Part shown: positions 1 through 4,872 of the stretch, piece after piece | How the letters are laid out: the number at the start of each line of letters is the position of its first letter | Position numbering within the stretch: position 1 is the stretch's first letter | Assembly (NCBI GenBank): GCA_027002755.1 | Contig: JALWZI010000128.1 | Coordinates: 1-6,150 of the forward strand | Length of the DNA stretch: 6,150 bases | DNA from: Campylobacteraceae bacterium | GTDB taxonomy: Bacteria > Campylobacterota > Campylobacteria > Campylobacterales > Sulfurovaceae | Direction of reading: 5' to 3' | The notes under the pieces: generated by a model | Seen by the model: only the letters and a program-made list of their open reading frames with translations | Databases searched by the model: none | What the model was told of the DNA's origin: nothing | Translations under genes and position numbers: made by a program

Positions 1-267
1 GACGATCAGGTCAAAATCGAAGATGTCAAACCCTATACGGAGATTCCCGAGGATATCGTGGAGCGTTTTGCAAGGTTTATGCAGAGCTATCGACGACGCC
101 TCGAGAGAAATCTGGGTGACATCCATCTCGACAACACCACACCCCACCCCTGGTTCGGCGAACTCAATCCCAAAGGGTGGTCCACGCTGGGCATGGTGCA
201 CCAGATCGTCCACCGACGCCAGATTGAAGCGATTGTCGATCGGTTGAAATCACGAACACCTGAGTAG
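1..267 (+). CDS. DinB-superfamily protein, C-terminal part (5'-truncated by window edge)
   Basis: The frame is open from the first base to a TAG at 265-267, giving 88 visible residues; the start lies left of the window. The C-terminal half carries HPWFGELNPKGW followed by MVHQIVHRRQIEA (His67 and His71 of the visible peptide). This resembles the end of the DinB_2/DUF1569-type four-helix bundle, where an HP-[FW]-FG segment precedes a last helix with an HxxxH pair that supplies metal ligands. Proteins of this superfamily are cytoplasmic, often metal-binding, and include thiol transferases and many members of unknown role, so no substrate can be assigned. The gene converges on the AAA+ ATPase gene with only 13 bp between stop codons, and no terminator hairpin is visible there. 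The assignment rests on the last ~40 residues only, so the family is probable and the function unknown. Confidence 0.6.
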   Translation, partial: DDQVKIEDVKPYTEIPEDIVERFARFMQSYRRRLERNLGDIHLDNTTPHPWFGELNPKGWSTLGMVHQIVHRRQIEAIVDRLKSRTPE

Positions 268-280
268 CCCGACAGGTCGT

Positions 281-1057
281 TTACCGTAAAATCCCGGGGT
301 CCTTCCGATACGACTCCCAAAACTGCCGGGCGGTGCGGCCGCTTCGTGCGGCCCGCTCTCTGGCGAAGCCAATCGCCGCTCGGCGCAGTGCCTCTTTGTC
401 AACTTTTTCGTCTCGGAAATAATATTCGACGATCTTCAGATAGGCGGTTTCATTGGGAGAGTAGAAGGAGAGCCAGAGGCCGAAGCGGTCTGCCAGGGCA
501 ATCTTCTCTTCCACTGCATCCGAATAGTGGATCTCCCCTGCTTCCCCTACCTGTGTCCCCGCATTCTCCCGCTGATACTCGGGGACCAGATGGCGGCGAT
601 TGGAGGTGGCATAGACCCGCAGATTCTCCGGCGGCGCTTCGATGGAGCCTTCCATGGCACTTTTGAGATAGCTGTAGGTATTCTCACCCTCGGCGAAGGT
701 CAGATCGTCCAGAAAGAGAATGAAACGCCAAGGTTCTCCCCGGATCTCGTCGAGAAACTCCGGCAGGTGTGGCAGATCCTCCTTGTAAAACTCCACGATC
801 CGCAGCCCCTGGGGGGCGTAGGCATTGAGCAGCGCCTTGACCAGGGAGGATTTGCCTGTGCCCCTGCTTCCCCACAGCAGCACATTCTGCGCCCCCTTCC
901 CTGCCAAAAAAGCTTCGGTGTTCTCCACCAGTCGCCGCTTCTGCTCATCGAGACCTACCAGATCTTCCAGACGGATCGGATCAAGGGCGTCAATCCCTTT
1001 GAGCCGCTTGGTAGAGGCGCGAAACACTGCTGCGTTGTATCGGTTCCAATCGATCAT
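281..1057 (-). CDS. DUF815-family AAA+ ATPase
   Basis: A 258-residue cytoplasmic P-loop ATPase. Walker A is GSRGTGKS (residues 63-70), Walker B is ILFLDD (113-118), and sensor-1 is YATSNRRHL (149-157) with Asn153. The stretch EGSIEAPPENLRVYATSNRR and the later LADRFGLWLSF are typical of the DUF815 ATPases, a DnaA/IstB-like AAA+ group whose cellular role is not established. The C-terminal helices (about 200-258) fit the small AAA lid. The frame continues upstream to a TTG at 1081. ATG 1057 is preferred because GGAGGGG lies just before it (GGAGG 5 nt from ATG), and because the first conserved-looking residues (MIDWNRYN) begin there. It is transcribed away from the slyD cluster and appears monocistronic, with a possible promoter near 1120-1125. 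All ATPase motifs look intact. The family call is strong; partners and biological role are not visible. Confidence 0.9.
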   Translation of the reverse strand: MIDWNRYNAAVFRASTKRLKGIDALDPIRLEDLVGLDEQKRRLVENTEAFLAGKGAQNVLLWGSRGTGKSSLVKALLNAYAPQGLRIVEFYKEDLPHLPEFLDEIRGEPWRFILFLDDLTFAEGENTYSYLKSAMEGSIEAPPENLRVYATSNRRHLVPEYQRENAGTQVGEAGEIHYSDAVEEKIALADRFGLWLSFYSPNETAYLKIVEYYFRDEKVDKEALRRAAIGFARERAARSGRTARQFWESYRKDPGILR

Positions 1058-1060
1058 TTT

Positions 1061-1067
1061 CCCCTCC
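1061..1067 (-). promoter_or_regulatory. Shine-Dalgarno site deciding the ATPase start
   Basis: On the - strand GGAGGGG is followed by AAA and then the ATG at 1057. GGAGG is 5 nt from that ATG. The upstream TTG at 1081 has no comparable purine-rich site, so the shorter ATPase is favoured. Confidence 0.75.
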
Positions 1068-1119
1068 ATCTTTTCAACCAAAACTTCATAACAGAAAGTC
1101 CTGCCAAAAATCTCGTAGT

Positions 1120-1125
1120 GTTATA
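1120..1125 (-). promoter_or_regulatory. Candidate -10 box upstream of the DUF815 ATPase gene
   Basis: The - strand reads TATAAC here, one base from TATAAT, about 62 bp upstream of the ATG at 1057. No TTGACA-like box lies 16-18 bp further upstream, but the flanking sequence is AT-rich. That agrees with the loose -35 requirement known for sigma-70 promoters in Campylobacterota. It is a candidate from sequence inspection only. Confidence 0.35.
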
Positions 1126-1222
1126 GTCTAACGAAAATGGTTGAAATATCTGCAAATCAGAGAAGAGGGGAGTGATCGATAAAGTAATGATATCGGTAAA
1201 AGTGGGTTATTGAATAAAGAGT

Positions 1223-1262
1223 AAAGTAAAAAGAGTGGGGAGGCGGAGCTCACCGCTTCTCC
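1223..1262 (-). terminator. Rho-independent terminator of slyD (and the tolB-cpoB-slyD cluster)
   Basis: Reading the - strand just after the slyD stop, GGAG-AA-GCGG, the loop TGAGCT and CCGC-CTCC form an 8-bp GC-rich stem with a 2-nt bulge. After CCACTC comes a T-rich run (TTTTT, then further Ts). The hairpin begins 6 nt past the slyD TAA. The T-run is about 6 nt from the stem, slightly far for an ideal terminator, but position and strand fit well. Confidence 0.6.
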
Positions 1263-1268
1263 AGGGGC

Positions 1269-1772
1269 TTAGTGGCCGCAGCCGCAGCTGCCGTCGGCAC
1301 AGCCGCCGCCGACCTGACCGGTCGCCGCTTCCTCTTCGGTAGCGGGGCGGGCCTGGGTGACGGTGACGTCGAAGACCAGGTCTTTGCCGGCGAGAGGGTG
1401 GTTGAAGTCGATGGTGACCTCTTTATCGTTGAAGTCCACGACGGTGACCTGGACCGTCTGGCCCCCTTCACCCTGACCGTAGAGGCTCATGCCCTTCTGC
1501 AGATCGATCCCTTCGAACTGCTCCCGGGGAAGGGTCTGCCGGGCTTCGGGGTTGACTTCGCCATAAGCGTCGGCCGCTTTGACGGTGATGGTTTTGCTTT
1601 CGCCTTCGTTCATACCCACCAGCTCTTTCTCCAGACCGGGGATGATCTGACCCTTTCCGGTGATGAATTCCAGAGGCTGAGCCCCTTTGTTGCTGTCGAT
1701 GACGGTATCGGTACCGGCCTCTTTGACTTCGTACTCAATGCCGACGACGCTGTTTTCGTTTTCAATTGCCAT
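1269..1772 (-). CDS. slyD: FKBP-type peptidyl-prolyl cis-trans isomerase, SlyD family
   Basis: A 167-residue cytoplasmic prolyl isomerase and chaperone. The FKBP core is split in the SlyD manner: residues 1-70 contain FITGKGQIIPGLEKELVGM, then an insert-in-flap chaperone domain (about 70-125, starting near DAYGEVNPEARQ), then the closing strand with the SlyD hallmark NHPLAGKDLVFDVTV (124-138). The C-terminal tail GGGCADGSCGCGH carries Cys158, Cys163, Cys165 and His167. This is a short form of the metal-binding tail that in Escherichia coli SlyD binds nickel and serves hydrogenase maturation; metal binding here is inferred. ATG 1772 is preceded by AAAGGA at 8 nt. It lies 81 bp downstream of cpoB, a gap with a candidate promoter, so it may be co-transcribed with tolB-cpoB and also expressed separately. 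An intrinsic terminator follows. The same neighbour order (cpoB then slyD) is known from Campylobacter jejuni (Cj0114-Cj0115). Confidence 0.93.
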   Translation of the reverse strand: MAIENENSVVGIEYEVKEAGTDTVIDSNKGAQPLEFITGKGQIIPGLEKELVGMNEGESKTITVKAADAYGEVNPEARQTLPREQFEGIDLQKGMSLYGQGEGGQTVQVTVVDFNDKEVTIDFNHPLAGKDLVFDVTVTQARPATEEEAATGQVGGGCADGSCGCGH

Positions 1773-1801
1773 AAATAGATTCCTTTGTTGAGATTTTCGC
1801 C

Positions 1802-1807
1802 ATTGTA
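1802..1807 (-). promoter_or_regulatory. Candidate -10 box of a slyD promoter
   Basis: The - strand reads TACAAT, one mismatch from consensus, 29 bp upstream of the slyD ATG. This would give a leader of roughly 20-25 nt containing the AAAGGA ribosome site. There is no recognisable -35 hexamer. The same TACAAT hexamer appears upstream of tolB. Confidence 0.45.
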
Positions 1808-1853
1808 GCCAAGGAAAGTTAATCGGAGCTGGGGACTCCTATTTACGATCGGT

Positions 1854-2615
1854 CTATTTGAGGTGCTTTTTCGCGATACGGGCGCTGGTGGTGCCGGGAT
1901 ATCCGTCGACGATCGCCTGAAAGAAACTCCTCGCCTGGGCTTTGTCCCCGCTCTTCTCCAGGGAGATCCCGGTATGCAGCAGCAGCCGATCCATGTAGGC
2001 GGCGTTTTCGTTGAGCTCCGCACTTTTCTGATAGTAACGGATCGCATCGTCGTATTTGCCGGTCCGGTAGGCGATCTCCCCCAGATAGAAGTTGGTGGCG
2101 GCAGGTTTGTACTTTCTGGCGTTGAGAATATCGAAGCGCTTCTTCGCCTCGGCGTACTTTTTCTGCTTGACCAGACGGACACCCCTGCTGAAGAGTTTGG
2201 AAGAGGCGGCCTTTTTCAGGGTGTTGTCGAGTTTGGAGGCGGTTTTTGTCTGGGATTTCACCGCGGAGCTTTTGGAGTGCTCCATACTCTTCTGCGCCGC
2301 TGCGGCGGGCCGTTTCTCCAGTTTGGCGATCCTGGCCTCCAGGGACCCCAGCCTCCGGGAGAGCGCCGCATCCTCTCCGCCGGATTTCTGCTGGGAGAGA
2401 CGCCCGATCTGCTGGCTGAGGCTCTGGACGAGGCTCTTGAGCCCCTCGACCTCTTCCTGGAGGCGATTGACCTGCTGACGCAGAGAGAAGATCATCTTTT
2501 TGTTCTGGGCTGACTGGGAGCCACCGCCGTAACCGCCGCCGTAAACGGAGGGTTCAGCCCACAGCAGTGACAGGCCCAGGAGCGGAATCAGGATCAGGAA
2601 TCGGTTTCGGGTCAC
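1854..2615 (-). CDS. cpoB: Tol-Pal system coiled-coil/TPR protein (CpoB/YbgF-like)
   Basis: A 253-residue periplasmic protein. An N-terminal signal peptide (hydrophobic core LILIPLLGLSLLWA, likely cut after Ala20; no lipobox cysteine) is followed by a Gly/Tyr-rich stretch GGGYGGG (26-32). Next is a heptad-rich coiled coil (about 41-105, many Leu/Gln), a Lys/Ser/Ala linker (106-137), and C-terminal tetratricopeptide-type helices (138-253). The TPR motif is clearest at FYLGEIAYRTGKYDDAIRYY and HTGISLEKSGDKAQARSFF. Coiled coil plus TPR is the CpoB/YbgF architecture. In E. coli that protein binds TolA and coordinates outer-membrane constriction with peptidoglycan synthesis. The start is GTG at 2615 with GAGGAG 7 nt upstream; the signal peptide begins there. 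It follows tolB by 24 nt, so the two are probably co-transcribed. The length is close to the E. coli protein. No pal gene intervenes, as would be usual. The family call is firm; the TolA-binding role is by homology. Confidence 0.87.
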   Translation of the reverse strand: MTRNRFLILIPLLGLSLLWAEPSVYGGGYGGGSQSAQNKKMIFSLRQQVNRLQEEVEGLKSLVQSLSQQIGRLSQQKSGGEDAALSRRLGSLEARIAKLEKRPAAAAQKSMEHSKSSAVKSQTKTASKLDNTLKKAASSKLFSRGVRLVKQKKYAEAKKRFDILNARKYKPAATNFYLGEIAYRTGKYDDAIRYYQKSAELNENAAYMDRLLLHTGISLEKSGDKAQARSFFQAIVDGYPGTTSARIAKKHLK

Positions 2616-2622
2616 GTCGGAT

Positions 2623-2628
2623 CTCCTC
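2623..2628 (-). promoter_or_regulatory. Shine-Dalgarno site supporting the GTG start of cpoB
   Basis: GAGGAG on the - strand lies 7 nt before the GTG at 2615, inside the 24-nt gap after the tolB stop. It supports a non-ATG start that keeps the signal peptide complete. Confidence 0.7.
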
Positions 2629-2639
2629 GTCTTGGGATC

Positions 2640-3890
2640 TTACCAGTCGATGGACTGGATCTTGTGCTCTCCCAGGGGGAAGAGCATACTCTGGTTGGTG
2701 GTCAGGCCGATATAGCCGATGGAGTTCCCCTGCTCGCTGCGTTTGATATAGAGAACGGTATTGCCGTCGTTGGAGAAGCGGGGGAACTGATTGATCCCTC
2801 CGCTGGTCAGGGGACGGGTATAGCTGCCGTCGGTTGCCGTCAGATAGAGGTTGAAGGCTTTGCCTCCGAAGCTGTTGTCGTTCTCCCGGCTGGAGTAGAC
2901 CACTTTGCTGCCGTAGGCATCACAGGAGTCGTTGTTGGTTCCGTGGAAAACCAGCTGGGTGATGGGACCACCGGCGAGGGGTTTTTTGAAGATGTTGGCA
3001 TAGCCCAACCGGTTGGAGACAAAAACCATGGTCTGTTCGTCATCGGCATATTTCCCCCCTACATCGATCCCGCTGAAGGTGGTGAGCTGCCGCGTCCGGC
3101 CGGTGGCCACATCGTACTCGAAGATATCGGGCTGTCCCTGGGGAGCCATGGTCAGCAGCAGCCGCTTGCCGTCCTTGCTCACATCCGAGCAGACCAGCAT
3201 CCCCTGGGAGTCAAGAATCCTGGTCCGCTGTCCGGTGGTGAGATCGAGCCGATAGAGCGTCGGCAGCTTGCCCGTGTAGTCGGTGTAGTAGATAGAGCGC
3301 TGTTTGGGATCTCCCCAGACCGGGAAGATATTGAGCCCTCCCCGGATGATCGGTTTGATGTAGTTGAGGGTATAGTCCGCCAGGACCACTTCGCTCTGAC
3401 GTCGGCCCGTGTAGCGGGAGAAGAGCACATAGCGGTTGATCCACTCCACCGAAGCGAAGCCCAGACGGGCATTGAGATCGGTCACGGCCCGGTGGATCAG
3501 AAAGGGATAGCGGCTTTGGGAGGCGATGGTGTACTTTCGCTGGAAGACCGGGGAGGAGTCACTCCCCTTGAGAACCTTCATCTGGAAAATGACCCCTCCT
3601 TCCGCTTCGATGATCCGGTACTTGAGCACATACTCCATGCCTCGGAGGGCAGGATCGAAGATGCCTCCCTCGTAGTTCTCCTCGCGATAGCCACCATCGG
3701 GAAGGAAATGGCCGGTGATCTTGAGGTCCGCCTGAAGGATCGCAAAGGCTTTCTGTCCCAGGGGGGACTGTGGGCCGCTGCCGTCCACGATCGCCACCTT
3801 GGCCCGTTGATCCACATCCTTCTCGATCTTCAGAGTGGCATCCACGGCAAAAAGATAGACAGAGAGAATCATCAGTAGGAGATAGCGCAT
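2640..3890 (-). CDS. tolB: Tol-Pal system periplasmic protein TolB
   Basis: A 416-residue periplasmic beta-propeller protein that in the known system links TolA and Pal during envelope constriction. The signal peptide MRYLLLMILSVYLFAVDA fits cleavage after Ala18. The N-terminal alpha/beta domain (about 20-155) includes KVAIVDG and AVTDLNARLGFASVEWINRYVLFSR. The C-terminal propeller (about 156-416) has TolB/PD40-type blades, for example YYTDYTGKLPTLYRLDLTTG, DIFEYDVATGRTRQLTTFSG, VFVSNRLGYANIFKKPLAGG and INQFPRFSNDGNTVLYIKR. Total length is normal for TolB. The frame extends upstream to an ATG at 3953. The start at 3890 is chosen because AAAGG lies 5 nt before it, because a clean signal peptide begins there, and because the extension would run through the likely promoter. 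It is first in the tolB-cpoB-slyD cluster. The immediate upstream neighbour is divergent, not tolA/exbD, and pal is missing downstream. Confidence 0.93.
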   Translation of the reverse strand: MRYLLLMILSVYLFAVDATLKIEKDVDQRAKVAIVDGSGPQSPLGQKAFAILQADLKITGHFLPDGGYREENYEGGIFDPALRGMEYVLKYRIIEAEGGVIFQMKVLKGSDSSPVFQRKYTIASQSRYPFLIHRAVTDLNARLGFASVEWINRYVLFSRYTGRRQSEVVLADYTLNYIKPIIRGGLNIFPVWGDPKQRSIYYTDYTGKLPTLYRLDLTTGQRTRILDSQGMLVCSDVSKDGKRLLLTMAPQGQPDIFEYDVATGRTRQLTTFSGIDVGGKYADDEQTMVFVSNRLGYANIFKKPLAGGPITQLVFHGTNNDSCDAYGSKVVYSSRENDNSFGGKAFNLYLTATDGSYTRPLTSGGINQFPRFSNDGNTVLYIKRSEQGNSIGYIGLTTNQSMLFPLGEHKIQSIDW

Positions 3891-3895
3891 AGAGA

Positions 3896-3900
3896 CCTTT
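3896..3900 (-). promoter_or_regulatory. Shine-Dalgarno site deciding the tolB start
   Basis: AAAGG on the - strand is followed by TCTCT and the ATG at 3890. The upstream in-frame ATG at 3953 has no comparable site and would add 21 residues that spoil the signal peptide. Confidence 0.65.
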
Positions 3901-3904
3901 CGTT

Positions 3905-3914
3905 GAAATCCACG
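3905..3914 (+). repeat. 10-bp element GAAATCCACG in the tolB leader (inverted copy at 3980-3989)
   Basis: GAAATCCACG reads on the + strand here and again on the - strand at 3989-3980. The two copies face each other about 65 bp apart and flank the candidate tolB -10 box. This copy lies between the -10 box and the ribosome site of tolB, where a bound protein could block initiation. An operator role is inferred only. Confidence 0.4.
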
Positions 3915-3925
3915 TTTTTGTTCTG

Positions 3926-3931
3926 ATTGTA
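3926..3931 (-). promoter_or_regulatory. Candidate -10 box of the tolB promoter
   Basis: The - strand reads TGATACAAT, giving a TACAAT -10 hexamer with TG-A just before it, 35 bp upstream of the tolB ATG. No -35 hexamer is clear at 16-18 bp. An alternative AT-rich -10 (TATTTAAT) lies about 25 bp further upstream on the same strand. Confidence 0.45.
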
Positions 3932-3972
3932 TCAGGGATGGACTGAAATGCATATTAAATAGTATGACTGTG

Positions 3973-3991
3973 GAGAAATCGTGGATTTCTC
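3973..3991. repeat. Perfect 19-bp palindrome between tolB and the divergent gene
   Basis: GAGAAATC, spacer GTG, GATTTCTC: both 8-bp arms match perfectly. The right arm is also part of a second imperfect hairpin (GTGGATTTC 3981-3989 with GGAATCCGC 3995-4003, G-T pairs included), so two alternative dyads overlap. It lies upstream of both candidate promoters (tolB on the -, the Arg-rich gene on the +). That is a plausible place for a regulator operator. It has no T-run, so it is not a terminator. Confidence 0.6.
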
Positions 3992-4002
3992 TCAGGAATC
4001 CG

Positions 4003-4020
4003 CTTCACGGTCTCTTCACG
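4003..4020 (+). repeat. Tandem CTTCACG repeat, 11-bp period, in front of the Arg-rich gene
   Basis: CTTCACG occurs at 4003-4009 and again at 4014-4020, exactly 11 bp apart, about one helical turn. The second copy ends 9 bp before a TATGAT -10 box, so the pair spans the -35 position. That arrangement resembles tandem half-sites of OmpR/PhoB-type response regulators, but the regulator is not identifiable. Confidence 0.4.
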
Positions 4021-4029
4021 ATTTGCCTT

Positions 4030-4035
4030 TATGAT
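4030..4035 (+). promoter_or_regulatory. Candidate -10 box for the Arg-rich exported protein gene
   Basis: TATGAT lies 31 bp upstream of the ATG at 4067, which would give a leader of about 25 nt. The -35 position (around 4007-4012) has no TTGACA and falls within the tandem CTTCACG repeat, so activator dependence is possible. Confidence 0.4.
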
Positions 4036-4053
4036 GGGAGCTGAAAATCAGAC

Positions 4054-4060
4054 AAAGGAG
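4054..4060 (+). promoter_or_regulatory. Shine-Dalgarno site deciding the start at 4067
   Basis: AAAGGAG is followed by TCAAAA and ATG 4067, near-ideal spacing. It rules out the in-frame ATGs at 4031 and 4034, which coincide with the likely promoter. Confidence 0.8.
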
Positions 4061-4066
4061 TCAAAA

Positions 4067-4792
4067 ATGAAAAAGCGACTGTCTCTCATCATCCTGATGA
4101 TCCTCGGCACCTGGAGCCTCCAGGCCTCCGATCTGGCTGGCACCTGGATCAGTGAAACCTCCTTCACAAGGGGGATAAAGCGGCTGACAATCTCTCCCAG
4201 GGATCATACGATCCGGGTGATCCGCCAATGCCGTCGGCGGCTCTGCGACTGGGGACGCACACATTACACACCAACCACCCACGGCCTCCTGGCGGTCTGG
4301 CCACGCGACCGCGCCTATCGGGTGATACTGGCGGAGCGTGTGGGGCATGATCGTCTGAGGGTCGTGCTGAAACGGCTGCCCTACTACGGGTCCGGAGTAA
4401 GCACCCGGGTTCTCTATTTCAGAAAAGCGGGCAATATCCATCCGCGACAGGGCCGTCTCCGGGCCTTTGAAGGACGCTGGATCCCTCTGGGTTATCGCCA
4501 CGATCGGGGCCTGTTTCGGCTGCGTATCTCGATGGAGGATAGTGCAATGAAGGTACGGGCGCGGGGACGCTGCTATCCCGGCATCTGTGAATGGGGAAGC
4601 TCCCGGGTCGAATACCGGCACGGAAAGCTGGTCGTCCGTTGGCATCAGCGGGGGATCGATCGTGTCGCCACATTCCGGGGAATCGCTCGCGACCGGCATG
4701 GCCGCTATACCCGTCTGAAAGTGGAGATCCTGACCCGCCTGCGCCACGGCAGAGAGTATCGGGAGGTACTCTATCTGAGACGGGAGCGATGA
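4067..4792 (+). CDS. Exported Arg-rich protein with two tandem C-x4-C-[DE]-W-G domains, unknown function
   Basis: A 241-residue protein with a clear signal peptide (MKKRLSLIILMILGTWSLQA, likely cut after Ala20), so it is probably periplasmic or surface-located. The mature part is two copies of one domain: about 24-119 and 135-238. Both follow the pattern G-x-W-I, then R-G-x-x-R-L-x-I-S, then C-x4-C-[DE]-W-G (Cys55/Cys60 and Cys169/Cys174), then H-G-x-L-x-V-x-W, then D-R, and end in R-x-V-L-Y-[FL]-R. The motif recalls a single-domain type in other bacteria with TRGI... and ChPtDCDWG segments, of no function known to me; that link is from memory. The pattern of short alternating strands suggests beta structure. 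About one mature residue in five is arginine (46 counted), giving a strongly basic protein that might bind polyanions such as LPS or nucleic acid. It is divergent from tolB and convergent with guaB. Start chosen by the AAAGGAG site. The gene is real; its function is unknown. Confidence 0.82.
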   Translation: MKKRLSLIILMILGTWSLQASDLAGTWISETSFTRGIKRLTISPRDHTIRVIRQCRRRLCDWGRTHYTPTTHGLLAVWPRDRAYRVILAERVGHDRLRVVLKRLPYYGSGVSTRVLYFRKAGNIHPRQGRLRAFEGRWIPLGYRHDRGLFRLRISMEDSAMKVRARGRCYPGICEWGSSRVEYRHGKLVVRWHQRGIDRVATFRGIARDRHGRYTRLKVEILTRLRHGREYREVLYLRRER

Positions 4793-4819
4793 TCCCGCCG
4801 GAAAATGTCTGGGAAGTGC

Positions 4820-4849
4820 AAAAATGGATCGGGGGCTTCTCCACGATCC
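4820..4849 (-). terminator. Rho-independent terminator of guaB
   Basis: On the - strand, GGATCG and CGATCC form a perfect 6-bp stem, extended inward by up to three pairs after one mismatch. The 3' arm is followed by ATTTTTG. The T-run directly after the stem and the position 24 bp past the guaB stop make a good intrinsic terminator. On the + strand no T-run follows the hairpin, so it should not stop the Arg-rich gene's transcript efficiently by this mechanism. Confidence 0.8.
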
Positions 4850-4872
4850 GATCAGGAAAGGACCTCTTCGTT

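Noticed and set aside
1058..1081. Longer ATPase start at TTG 1081 (eight extra residues MVEKMEGK)
   Set aside because: The GGAGGGG ribosome site would lie inside the coding region and correctly serves the ATG at 1057; the extra residues show no family resemblance.
1175..1197. Imperfect dyad CGATA-N9-TATCG in the spacer before the ATPase gene
   Set aside because: Five-bp arms in AT-rich sequence are expected by chance; no T-run or second copy supports a role.
1082..1238. Small gene or RNA in the AT-rich spacer between the ATPase gene and slyD
   Set aside because: The only + strand ATG with a readable frame (1137) gives 12 codons and lacks a ribosome site; no conserved RNA fold was recognised. 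The spacer is explained by a promoter and a terminator.
1272..1778. Long + strand open frame opposite slyD, and similarly 2664-3878 opposite tolB
   Set aside because: Both lie fully antisense to genes with unmistakable family motifs, and their products resemble no protein; they arise from GC-rich codon bias on the complementary strand.
1822..1840. Small hairpin GGAG/CTCC between cpoB and slyD as a terminator
   Set aside because: Only four pairs with a seven-base loop and no T-run directly after it on the - strand.
3891..3953. Longer tolB start at ATG 3953
   Set aside because: It would add 21 polar/basic residues in front of a clean signal peptide and would overlap the likely promoter and leader; the ATG at 3890 has its own AAAGG site.
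4061..4747. Open frame antisense to the Arg-rich gene
   Set aside because: The + strand frame has a signal peptide, an ideal ribosome site and an internal domain duplication; the antisense product has none of these.
1255..4843. GCTTCTCCA shared by the slyD and guaB terminator hairpins
   Set aside because: A nine-base match within two GC-rich hairpins with otherwise different stems; most likely coincidence.
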